A DNA stretch of 64,000 bases, from NCBI GenBank assembly GCA_000285855.2, contig HE978651.1, forward strand, positions 1,561,941 through 1,625,940. Reading direction: 5' to 3'. Made by a program: the position numbers and the translations under genes. The DNA is from Ruminococcus sp. JC304 (GTDB lineage Bacteria > Bacillota > Clostridia > Lachnospirales > Lachnospiraceae). Below, piece after piece: positions 1-7,752 of the stretch (the stretch's first letter is position 1; every line of letters begins with the position of its first letter). The notes under the pieces are model-generated. The model had not been told where the DNA came from, made no database searches, and saw nothing but the letters and a program-made list of their open reading frames with translations.

Positions 1-1175
1 TAACAGCTACAAGTCAAGCAAGAGCGACATCTAAAGAAACAGCATCTATTGTAATTCCTGCGTTTGAACATTCTTATTCCTGGCAGTCTGATAAAACAAA
101 TCACTGGAAGCACTGCAGCATTGGAAATGAGGATACAGCACAGGAAGCACATCAATTTGATGGCTGGACAGTAATAAAGCAGGCATCAATCGGAGTGGAA
201 GGAGAGAAGGAAAGAACCTGTAAGGTTTGTGGATACAAAGAAACGGCAACAATCCCGGCAATCTATATCCCAAGTTACCCAGTAACAGGTATTAAAGTAT
301 CTCCGGACACACTTACTCTTACCAGGAAAGATGAAACTGCACAGCTTACCGCTGAGGTAATTCCATCTTATGCAGATAATACGCGGGTAACATGGAAGTC
401 CAGTGACGAAAGCGTGGTAACTGTAGACGAAAAGGGTAAAGTAACCGCAGTTGGAAATGGTACAGCAACGATCACTGTAACATCCGTAAGCGGCAATTAT
501 ACCGCAACGGTAGCTGTAACTGTAAAGATTCCGGTAGAAATTGAGAAGATCACGATTGAAGCAGAGAAGGAAACTCTGACGAAGATTGGTGAATCCACAG
601 AACTGAAAGTTAAGATCGAACCTGAGAACGCGGATGCCCAGAAGCTGATCTGGAAGTCTGACAATGAAATGATCGCTGCTGTAGATGAGAATGGTAAAGT
701 AACAGCAATCGGAAATGGAACGGCAATAATTACAGTAACGACAGAAGATGGAAAAAACACAGCTTCAATAACAATCACAGTGAAGATCCCTGATGAGCCT
801 GTAATTAACAAAACAAAAGGGTTCGGACGCTTAAAAGTCCGTTCTGTAAACCAGACGAAAACTTCCATAACCTTAGAATGGAGTAAACTTGATGGTGTGG
901 ACGGATATTTGGTATATGGAAACCGCTGCAATACAAGTACAAAGACATACAAATACAAAAAGCTTGCCACTATTACAAACGGACGTACATGGACACATAA
1001 AAATCTGAAGAAAGGCACTTTCTATAAATATATCGTAAAAGCATATAGAATAGTAGATGGCAGGAAAATTATTTCCGCAGTTTTGCTTCATCCAGCAAGT
1101 TTAGTTTTTTTGCTGAAAGTACAAGCTCTGTCTGCAGAAACGCAAGATTGCAGGCTGTTAAAAATGCATCCATAA
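1..1175 (+). CDS. Big_2-repeat cell-surface protein, 5' end outside window, 3' end truncated
   Basis: The frame is open from base 3, so the gene begins before the window; the GTG at 195 is only an internal codon. The visible part first has a short Cys-containing repeat (TCKVCGY...TIPA), a spacer type common in clostridial surface proteins. Two bacterial immunoglobulin-like Big_2 domains follow, with VTGIKVSPDTLTL and ENGKVTAIGNGTAIITV motifs, then most of a fibronectin-III-like domain (ITLEWSKLDGVDGYLVYG). The protein is presumably exported and extracellular, with an adhesin or wall role that cannot be specified. The Fn3 domain runs normally to about base 1070 (GRKIIS). After that the frame reads antisense through an unrelated transporter remnant for about 35 codons before stopping, so the natural C-terminus is missing. 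It is best read as a rearranged, possibly non-functional gene. Confidence 0.7.
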   Translation, partial: TATSQARATSKETASIVIPAFEHSYSWQSDKTNHWKHCSIGNEDTAQEAHQFDGWTVIKQASIGVEGEKERTCKVCGYKETATIPAIYIPSYPVTGIKVSPDTLTLTRKDETAQLTAEVIPSYADNTRVTWKSSDESVVTVDEKGKVTAVGNGTATITVTSVSGNYTATVAVTVKIPVEIEKITIEAEKETLTKIGESTELKVKIEPENADAQKLIWKSDNEMIAAVDENGKVTAIGNGTAIITVTTEDGKNTASITITVKIPDEPVINKTKGFGRLKVRSVNQTKTSITLEWSKLDGVDGYLVYGNRCNTSTKTYKYKKLATITNGRTWTHKNLKKGTFYKYIVKAYRIVDGRKIISAVLLHPASLVFLLKVQALSAETQDCRLLKMHP

Positions 1176-1460
1176 GTAACTCTATACTGATCACTAATGC
1201 AATTCCTGCAGAAGGGATACCTAATTGTGTAAATAAAATGGTATAACAGGATAAACCTCCGCCGGGGATTGGCGGTGTTGCAATTGCCAGAATCGTACTG
1301 GTTATAATGGAGGTTATGATCCAGACGATGGTTATCTCTGTGCCAAAGCTCTGACCAATACATAGGGATACAATAAAAAACTGAATCGCCACACCTGGCA
1401 TAAAAATGATTTGTCCGATAGAAACACCAAAGTTAATTAACTTTTTATCTATGAATAGAT
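1069..1460 (-). pseudogene. C-terminal remnant of a dicarboxylate/amino acid:cation symporter
   Basis: The minus strand is open from a stop at 1463 to a stop at 1069. It encodes a hydrophobic segment with PPIPGGG followed by LLMDAF..TACN..., the signature of the C-terminal half of sodium:dicarboxylate symporters (DAACS/SDF family), ending in LLDEAKLRK. The intact family is about 400-450 residues and only about 130 remain. There is no start codon with a ribosome binding site at the 5' end, so the N-terminal two thirds are gone. The fragment abuts the broken surface-protein gene tail to tail. Family assignment is by motif recognition only. Confidence 0.7.
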
Positions 1461-1589
1461 AAGGCTAAGTTTGAACGATACCGAAAAAGATATTCCCCTT
1501 ATGGTACCGTTGCCAGCCTTTATCTATGGGCAATCGCAGGAGGTGCGATTCCTGAGCTTACTGATCCTGCACCAGCGAAGAAAAAATAA
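1455..1589 (+). pseudogene. Unidentified C-terminal gene remnant
   Basis: An in-frame run of about 44 codons reads KFERYRKRYSPYGTVASLYL, then WAIAGGAIPELTDPAPAKKK and a TAA. Its composition (basic linker, aromatic patch, acidic/Pro tail, terminal lysines) resembles the true C-terminus of a membrane or surface protein rather than random sequence. It has no start or ribosome binding site and is preceded by a stop at 1452. No family is recognised. From 1590 to 1720 I see nothing but AT-rich DNA leading into the serpin ribosome binding site. Confidence 0.3.
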
Positions 1590-1735
1590 AGATAGAACAG
1601 AAGGAATAAACTTATGGAATAAGCTTTATCACAGGGCAGATGATGCAATGTTCACGGTATTCTATTTTCCACAGATTACAAAACCGAAAGAAAAATATGT
1701 TAAACTAAAGAAAATGCCAGAGGAGGAAATGCCTT

Positions 1736-2980
1736 ATGATAAGAAAACAACTCTTAATCGGAATACTGGCAGCTATGACTGTCGCACTGCCAGCTGTCGG
1801 CATATATGCCGGTTCCGCAAAAGCCAGTGAAATCCAAAGCAGCAATGAAGACACGGTGTCCGGTAATAAAGGAGCCAGTATCGACAAAGCCGTGACATTA
1901 CAGAATTCCGTAAAAATGACAGACCAAATCTCTGCGGCAGTCAATGGGGAAAATATTATGTTCAGTCCCACAAGCCTTAATTTTGCGCTGGGCATGATCG
2001 CAGAAGGTGCAAAAGGAGAGACAAAAGAAGTTCTATGTAATTACCTGGGAACCGATGATTTTGCATCTTATGCAAAGGAATATCTGAACAAGATTAAAGA
2101 ATATAATACTGAAGATGAGAGTTACGGATATAAGTCAAAATTAAAGATTGCAGATGCAGTCTGGGTGGATAATAATCTGACATTACAGGAAGAATTTAAA
2201 AATTCAGTAACGAACGGTTTTGGGGCTGAAGTGGAAAATGTAGATTTTTCCGCTGCAGAGAAAACATGCGGTATCATTAATTCCTGGTGTGACAAAAATA
2301 CGGAAGGGCTGATCCCGAAAATCATAACCCCGGATCTGATCAATGATGCTACCGGACTGTGCTTAACTAATTCACTATATTTTGAGTCCGGATGGAGTGG
2401 AGAACCCTGGAATGTTTCTGATACAGAAGAGAAGTTTGGAAACAATGAAAAGACAAAATACATGACCTGTGCCGGAGACAGGTATTATGAAAATGATAAG
2501 GCAACAGCATTTGACAGGGAGTATGCAAACGGACTGAGTTTTGTCGGAATCCTGCCTGTCGATGAAGGCGATTTTACACTTGAGGATCTGGATATTGGTG
2601 GACTTCTGAAATCTCAACCAGAGTATGACGAAGTACAATGTAAGATGCCAAAACTTGATTTTGAGACTACCGCCATCCTAAATGACATACTCTCAAGCCT
2701 GGGGCTTGATAATATATTTTCCAGCAACGCTGATTTCTCCGGTATTGCAGACAAAAATGTAAATGTAGATACGATACTGCAGAAAACAAAACTGGAACTG
2801 GATGAAAACGGCACGAAAGCAGCAGCGGTGACAGCAGTTATCATGGAATGTATGTCAGCTGTAGAGGAGAAAGAACCAGTTATCAAAAATGTGGAACTCA
2901 CTCGTCCTTTTGCCTTCCTGATCTATGACAGGAGCAATGACGAAATACTGTTTATGGGAAAAGTAATGACAGTTTCCTGA
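1736..2980 (+). CDS. Secreted serpin (serine protease inhibitor)
   Basis: The protein is 414 residues, normal serpin length. The ATG follows AGGAGG at 1721-1726 with 9-nt spacing. An N-terminal signal peptide (basic MIRKQ, hydrophobic core, AGSAKAS) predicts export. Serpin signatures are present: NIMFSPTSLNFALGMIAEGA near the N-terminus, and the hinge ENGTKAAAVTA followed by a reactive-centre loop and VELTRPFAFLIYD near the C-terminus. Counting the canonical 17 residues from hinge Glu357 places P1 at Met373 and P1' at Ser374, the same pair as human alpha-1-antitrypsin. The small-residue hinge (Gly, Thr, Ala-rich) is typical of inhibitory serpins. Gut bacterial serpins are known to block elastase-like host proteases; that target is inferred here. 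The gene stands alone, followed by a terminator. Confidence 0.93.
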   Translation: MIRKQLLIGILAAMTVALPAVGIYAGSAKASEIQSSNEDTVSGNKGASIDKAVTLQNSVKMTDQISAAVNGENIMFSPTSLNFALGMIAEGAKGETKEVLCNYLGTDDFASYAKEYLNKIKEYNTEDESYGYKSKLKIADAVWVDNNLTLQEEFKNSVTNGFGAEVENVDFSAAEKTCGIINSWCDKNTEGLIPKIITPDLINDATGLCLTNSLYFESGWSGEPWNVSDTEEKFGNNEKTKYMTCAGDRYYENDKATAFDREYANGLSFVGILPVDEGDFTLEDLDIGGLLKSQPEYDEVQCKMPKLDFETTAILNDILSSLGLDNIFSSNADFSGIADKNVNVDTILQKTKLELDENGTKAAAVTAVIMECMSAVEEKEPVIKNVELTRPFAFLIYDRSNDEILFMGKVMTVS

Positions 2981-2987
2981 TGAAAAG

Positions 2988-3009
2988 GGGATGCCATGCG
3001 TGGCATCCC
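2988..3009. terminator. Bidirectional hairpin terminator between serpin and OLD gene
   Basis: A perfect 9-bp stem GGGATGCCA/TGGCATCCC with a TGCG tetraloop lies between the stops of two converging genes. A T-rich stretch follows on each strand (ATTATTTTTT on plus, CCTTTTCATC on minus). Confidence 0.8.
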
Positions 3010-3012
3010 TCT

Positions 3013-4872
3013 TCATGAATTATTTTTTCTGTTCTCAAAATAAACAAAACGGTCAATTGCATCCAGAATATCTTTAAAAGTATCCCTTGGAGCCTCCTCT
3101 ATATAAGATTTGAGGATTTCAGTTTCGTTTTTACGGAATCTTCCGTAAAAGATATCATATAAATTATGTCCGCGGAGACAGATACGGATTTCTTCCATAT
3201 GTTCTCTGATATCTGTAGTATTTTTGAGAGCATGGCCGATCATTTCTGTGAGATGCTGACCGCTTTTTAATTTGTATAGATATTCATTCCACTTTTTCAA
3301 CAGGATTTCGTAGAAATCATCCTCACTTTTTATCACTCCGATTTTTTCCATTATCTTCGGATCCAGGAAATAATTCTCAAAGGAATAATACTTCAGGATC
3401 AGAACATTTTCTCGAGTCACACGCGGCAGTCTGTCCATATCCTCACGGTTACGAGCCTCATAATACCTGCACAGGGAAGAAGCCAGTTCTTCTGCATCTT
3501 TACCATCCCCATCCCGGATCATCAGGAAATTATCACGCAGATATGTCTGATTGATATATTTAAGATTGGCATAAGTTTTTATGTTAGTGCAGCTGTTAGT
3601 AGAAATAATGGAAATCCTTGACAAATTTCCTTTCTGATCGTAAATTTCAGAATAATATTTTTCCAGAAGCAGTGGCAGCCGGCTTTTGTCCTGTTTACCT
3701 TCCACAATAAAGACAAAGCTGACATTCAGAAGGTCACTGGCAGTAAATCCCAGATCATCCAGGATCGCAGAAAGATTTGTATGGCTTCGGATCACTGAAT
3801 ATCCATCCTCATCCAAAACCATCTGACGAATCTGCCTGCTGTTAAACTGGAACAGCAGATTTGGGGAATGTGTTGTAAAAATAACCTGGCTTTTTCTGGA
3901 AAGTCTGTACAGAATTTCACTGGATTTCTTCTGTAAGGTAGGGTGCAGGAAAATCTCCGGATCTTCCATAAGAATCATTCCAGGGACACGTTCTTCATCC
4001 TCCAGATAGGATTCCAGCAGAGAAAGCATATAAATACTGCGCATTCCTTTTCCCAGAGAAGAAATATGTTCCGGTACGTGCGACTCTTTTGACTCCAGAT
4101 ATGCATTTACCTGAAAAATCCTGTCTGTATTGCAGGTCAATTCATAACAGATGGTTCCGGAGGTACCGCCGTTTTTATGAAAGTTTTCGTTGACTCGCTG
4201 AGAAAAACTGTCAAGATTCAGTTGGTACAATTTATATTCTAAAAGTTTCTCAGTCTCAAAAGCATTTAGCTGAGACGGCATTTTTTGATTAATCAGTCCG
4301 ATACAGGAAAAACAGTGATTGCATTTCTTGGAACGGTCAAAAAGGCAGCAGTCAGCGCGCATCTGATTCAGCAGATCATCTTCCATAAATGATAAGAGAC
4401 TATCCTGAATTCCGTTCAGATCACGTTGACTGTCCAGATAATATATCTTTGGAAAAACTTCTCGAATGGCAGGATTGTTTTTGTGATATCCATCCGACAA
4501 TCGGATACGCCCATTGTAATTAGCAATGTAAGAAAATGTCAGCATATTACCTTTATAGGATGGGAGCTTTTTCTGAAATTCCCTCATCCAGATTTCCATT
4601 CTCCGGTAGGAACTGACTTTACGGAGTCTGTGAAGAAGTTCCAGGTCTTCCTGTGTGATTTCAAGAGTGATATCAATCTCTATATTTTGTTTTTTTTCAT
4701 TAAAATCAGTTTCTGCAATCTCGTATTGCCCGCCTACTGCGCAGAGTGCGCTGAGAACTGCTGTTTTTCCCACGTTATTTTTTCCAACCAGTATTAAGGC
4801 ATTTTCTATATCACAGATTTCAAGACTGCGAATGTATCGGAAGTTTTTAATGTGAAGTTTCTGGATACGCAT
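3013..4872 (-). CDS. OLD-family ATP-dependent endonuclease (AAA ATPase + TOPRIM)
   Basis: This 619-residue protein has an ABC/SMC-like ATPase half: Walker A GKNNVGKT at residues 30-37, Walker B-like MILMEDPEIFLHP near 299-311, and switch-His motif TTHSP near 333. A TOPRIM domain follows (VFIVEGKQD near 387-395, then RDGDGKDAEE). That order defines OLD (overcoming lysogenization defect) nucleases, many of which act in phage defence or DNA repair. A cluster of five cysteines (175, 176, 184, 187, 190) sits in the insertion before the ATPase signature and could bind zinc; it is not a general OLD feature as far as I know. There is no UvrD-type helicase beside it, so it is not a Gabija pair. An AGAGGG ribosome binding site precedes the ATG. 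Transcription diverges from mutS. Confidence 0.85.
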   Translation of the reverse strand: MRIQKLHIKNFRYIRSLEICDIENALILVGKNNVGKTAVLSALCAVGGQYEIAETDFNEKKQNIEIDITLEITQEDLELLHRLRKVSSYRRMEIWMREFQKKLPSYKGNMLTFSYIANYNGRIRLSDGYHKNNPAIREVFPKIYYLDSQRDLNGIQDSLLSFMEDDLLNQMRADCCLFDRSKKCNHCFSCIGLINQKMPSQLNAFETEKLLEYKLYQLNLDSFSQRVNENFHKNGGTSGTICYELTCNTDRIFQVNAYLESKESHVPEHISSLGKGMRSIYMLSLLESYLEDEERVPGMILMEDPEIFLHPTLQKKSSEILYRLSRKSQVIFTTHSPNLLFQFNSRQIRQMVLDEDGYSVIRSHTNLSAILDDLGFTASDLLNVSFVFIVEGKQDKSRLPLLLEKYYSEIYDQKGNLSRISIISTNSCTNIKTYANLKYINQTYLRDNFLMIRDGDGKDAEELASSLCRYYEARNREDMDRLPRVTRENVLILKYYSFENYFLDPKIMEKIGVIKSEDDFYEILLKKWNEYLYKLKSGQHLTEMIGHALKNTTDIREHMEEIRICLRGHNLYDIFYGRFRKNETEILKSYIEEAPRDTFKDILDAIDRFVYFENRKNNS

Positions 4873-4960
4873 AAGATTCCCTCTCTTTTTTACAGAATTG
4901 TACGATTTTTATAAAAATCAAAGACTATTCTGATAGATTTCCATATATGAGAATACTATA

Positions 4961-4990
4961 ATTATAGCATCTGCAAAAGTAAAAAATCAA
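4961..4990 (-). promoter_or_regulatory. Predicted sigma-A promoter for the OLD gene
   Basis: On the minus strand TTGATT (4985-4990) and a perfect TATAAT (4961-4966) are separated by 18 nt, about 90 nt before the OLD start codon. Confidence 0.55.
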
Positions 4991-5008
4991 TCGGAAACAA
5001 TGTAGTTC

Positions 5009-5037
5009 TTGCATCTTCTATTTATTCATGTTAAAAT
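5009..5037 (+). promoter_or_regulatory. Predicted sigma-A promoter for mutS-mutL-miaA
   Basis: TTGCAT (5009-5014) and TAAAAT (5032-5037) are separated by 17 nt, about 80 nt before the mutS start, in the divergent intergenic region. Confidence 0.6.
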
Positions 5038-5115
5038 CTTAAGATGTCAAAAATACAATATATACGAGATAAAAAACAGTAGTGAGCTGTTATGAAGATA
5101 GGAGATAACAATTAA

Positions 5116-7746
5116 ATGGCAATGAGTCCGATGATGCAGGAATACTGCAAGACAAAGGAACAATATAAAGACTGCATTTTATTCTACCGTCTGGGAGATT
5201 TTTATGAAATGTTTTTTGATGATGCATTGCTTGTCACCAGGGAACTGGAGATTACCCTTACAGGAAAAGACTGCGGATTAGAGGAGAGGGCACCCATGTG
5301 TGGTGTCCCTTATCATGCTGCGGAGACTTATATTAATCGTCTGATCGAGAGAGGACATAAGGTAGCAATCTGTGAGCAGGTAGAGGATCCTAAAAAAGCC
5401 AAAGGACTGGTAAAGCGTGAGGTTGTAAGGATCGTAACCCCAGGAACCACACTGGATGCTGCTGCTCTTGATGAGACAAAGAATAATTACCTGATGTCTA
5501 TTGTGTCTATGGAAGAACATTTCGGATGCGCTATTGCAGACATTACAACAGGTGACTGTTTCCTTACTGAGGTGGACAAACCTCAGAAACTTCTTGATGA
5601 GATCAATAAATTTGTTCCTGCAGAGATTATCTGTAATGATTCTTTTTATATGTCTAATATAGATACAGATGACTTGCAGAACCGTCTTGGGATTTGTGTT
5701 TTTTCATTGGATTCCTGGTATTTCGATGACGAGTTGTGCCGCCGCACACTAAAAGATCATTTTCATGTAGGTTCTCTGGAGGGATTGGGCGTTGGTGATT
5801 ATGACTGCGGGATCATTGCTGCAGGAGCACTTTTCCTTTATCTGAAGGAAACACAGAAAACCGCGCTGTCCCATATGGCGACGATCCGTCCCTATGCAGC
5901 AGAAAAGTATATGCTGATCGACAGCTCCAGCCGCAGGAATCTTGAACTTGTAGAAACATTACGTGAAAAACAGAAAAGAGGTTCTCTTCTCTGGGTACTG
6001 GATAAGACAAAGACTGCCATGGGTGCCAGAACACTTCGCAGTTATGTAGAACAGCCATTGATCGACAGAGATGAGATAGAGGAACGTCTTGAGGCGTTGG
6101 AAGAGTTAAATAAAAATGGAATGCTTCGCGACGAGATCAGGGAATATCTGGGACCTGTCTATGATTTGGAACGACTGATCAGCCGTATCAGTTATAAGTC
6201 AGCTAATCCGCGGGATCTGATCGCTTTTGCTTCTTCACTGGAAATGCTTCCATATATAAAACAGGTATTAAAAGAATTTAAGACTCCCCTGCTTCAGAAA
6301 ATTTATGAAGATATGGACTCTCTGGAAGATGTAACAAATCTGATTAAACGTGCCATCGTGGAAGATCCGCCTCTTGCACAGAAGGATGGCGGTATTATCA
6401 AAGAAGGTTATAATGAAGATGTAGATAAATTCCGCCGTTCCAGAACAGATGGCAAAAAATGGCTTTCCGAACTGGAAGCAAGGGAACGTGAGCGTACCGG
6501 TATCAAGACAATGAAGATTAAATATAATCGTGTATTTGGTTATTCACTGGAGGTTACCAATACATTTAAAGACCAGGTACCTGACAACTATATTCGTAAG
6601 CAGACACTTTCTAATGCAGAACGTTATATTACACAGGAATTGAAGGAATTGGAAGATTTAATCCTTGGTGCAGAGGACAAGCTTTATGCGCTGGAATATG
6701 AATTATTCTGTAATGTGCGTGATACTGTCGGTAAAGAGGTTGTGCGTATTCAGAAAACAGCCAAGGCAGTAGCCGCATTAGATGTGTTTGCTTCTCTTGC
6801 ACTGGTTGCAGAACGAAATCATTTTGTGCGTCCAAAAACAAACACAACAGGTGTGATTGACATCAAGAATGGCCGTCATCCGGTTGTAGAGCAGATGATT
6901 GAGAACGATATGTTTATTGCAAATGATACATATCTGGACAACCATAAAAAAAGGGTGTCCATTATCACAGGTCCAAATATGGCAGGTAAGTCTACCTACA
7001 TGAGACAAACTGCCCTGATCGTACTGATGGCACAGATTGGAAGCTTTGTCCCTGCTGAAAAAGCAAACATCGGAATTGTTGACAGAATCTTTACCCGTGT
7101 TGGTGCATCGGATGATCTGGCAAGCGGTCAGAGTACCTTTATGGTGGAAATGACAGAAGTTGCGAATATTCTGAGAAATGCCACTTCCAGAAGTCTTCTG
7201 ATCCTGGACGAGATCGGACGTGGTACCAGTACCTTTGACGGCCTTGCCATTGCCTGGGCGGTGATCGAGCATATCAGCAATACGAAGCTCTGCGGTGCCA
7301 AAACATTATTTGCTACTCATTACCATGAGCTTACTGAACTGGAGGGCAAGATTCCGGGAGTCAATAACTACTGTATCGCCGTCAAGGAAAAAGGGGACGA
7401 TATTGTATTTCTGCGCAAGATTGTTCAGGGCGGCGCAGACAAAAGTTATGGTATCCAGGTTGCCAAGCTTGCCGGTGTTCCGGATTCTGTGATCCAGAGA
7501 GCAAAGGAACTGGTAGAGGAGCTCAGTGATGCGGATATTACGGCAGCAGTAAAAGACCTGACGTCTGCGAAAAAGAAAAAGCCTGTATACGATCAGATGG
7601 ATATGGCACAGATGTCCCTGTTTGATACCGTTAAAGATGATGACATCATAGAAGAAATCAAGGGTCTTGATATGGGAAACATGACTCCTATCGAGGCAAT
7701 GAACACACTTTATAACCTGCAAAACAAGATTAAGAACAGATGGTGA
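5116..7746 (+). CDS. mutS: DNA mismatch repair ATPase MutS
   Basis: MutS recognises mismatches and recruits MutL. The protein is 876 residues, typical of bacterial MutS1. The mismatch-binding Phe-x-Glu motif is visible near the N-terminus (GDFYEMFFDDA). The C-terminal ATPase has Walker A GPNMAGKST at residues 619-627, ILDEIGRGTSTFDG and the switch FATHYHELTEL. A clamp/lever region rich in long helices separates them. The start is the ATG at 5116 with AGGAG about 11 nt upstream; the ATG at 5122 is a possible alternative. It heads the mutS-mutL-miaA operon; mutL begins 6 nt after its stop. Confidence 0.98.
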   Translation: MAMSPMMQEYCKTKEQYKDCILFYRLGDFYEMFFDDALLVTRELEITLTGKDCGLEERAPMCGVPYHAAETYINRLIERGHKVAICEQVEDPKKAKGLVKREVVRIVTPGTTLDAAALDETKNNYLMSIVSMEEHFGCAIADITTGDCFLTEVDKPQKLLDEINKFVPAEIICNDSFYMSNIDTDDLQNRLGICVFSLDSWYFDDELCRRTLKDHFHVGSLEGLGVGDYDCGIIAAGALFLYLKETQKTALSHMATIRPYAAEKYMLIDSSSRRNLELVETLREKQKRGSLLWVLDKTKTAMGARTLRSYVEQPLIDRDEIEERLEALEELNKNGMLRDEIREYLGPVYDLERLISRISYKSANPRDLIAFASSLEMLPYIKQVLKEFKTPLLQKIYEDMDSLEDVTNLIKRAIVEDPPLAQKDGGIIKEGYNEDVDKFRRSRTDGKKWLSELEARERERTGIKTMKIKYNRVFGYSLEVTNTFKDQVPDNYIRKQTLSNAERYITQELKELEDLILGAEDKLYALEYELFCNVRDTVGKEVVRIQKTAKAVAALDVFASLALVAERNHFVRPKTNTTGVIDIKNGRHPVVEQMIENDMFIANDTYLDNHKKRVSIITGPNMAGKSTYMRQTALIVLMAQIGSFVPAEKANIGIVDRIFTRVGASDDLASGQSTFMVEMTEVANILRNATSRSLLILDEIGRGTSTFDGLAIAWAVIEHISNTKLCGAKTLFATHYHELTELEGKIPGVNNYCIAVKEKGDDIVFLRKIVQGGADKSYGIQVAKLAGVPDSVIQRAKELVEELSDADITAAVKDLTSAKKKKPVYDQMDMAQMSLFDTVKDDDIIEEIKGLDMGNMTPIEAMNTLYNLQNKIKNRW

Positions 7747-7752
7747 TAAAAG

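Noticed and set aside
1471-1830. 119-codon plus-strand frame overlapping the serpin start
   Set aside because: It starts with TTG without a ribosome binding site and runs out of frame into the serpin signal peptide; another frame (1455-1589) gives more protein-like sequence.
3013-4872. Gabija system
   Set aside because: The OLD protein resembles GajA, but the neighbours are a serpin and mutS; no UvrD-like GajB helicase is present.
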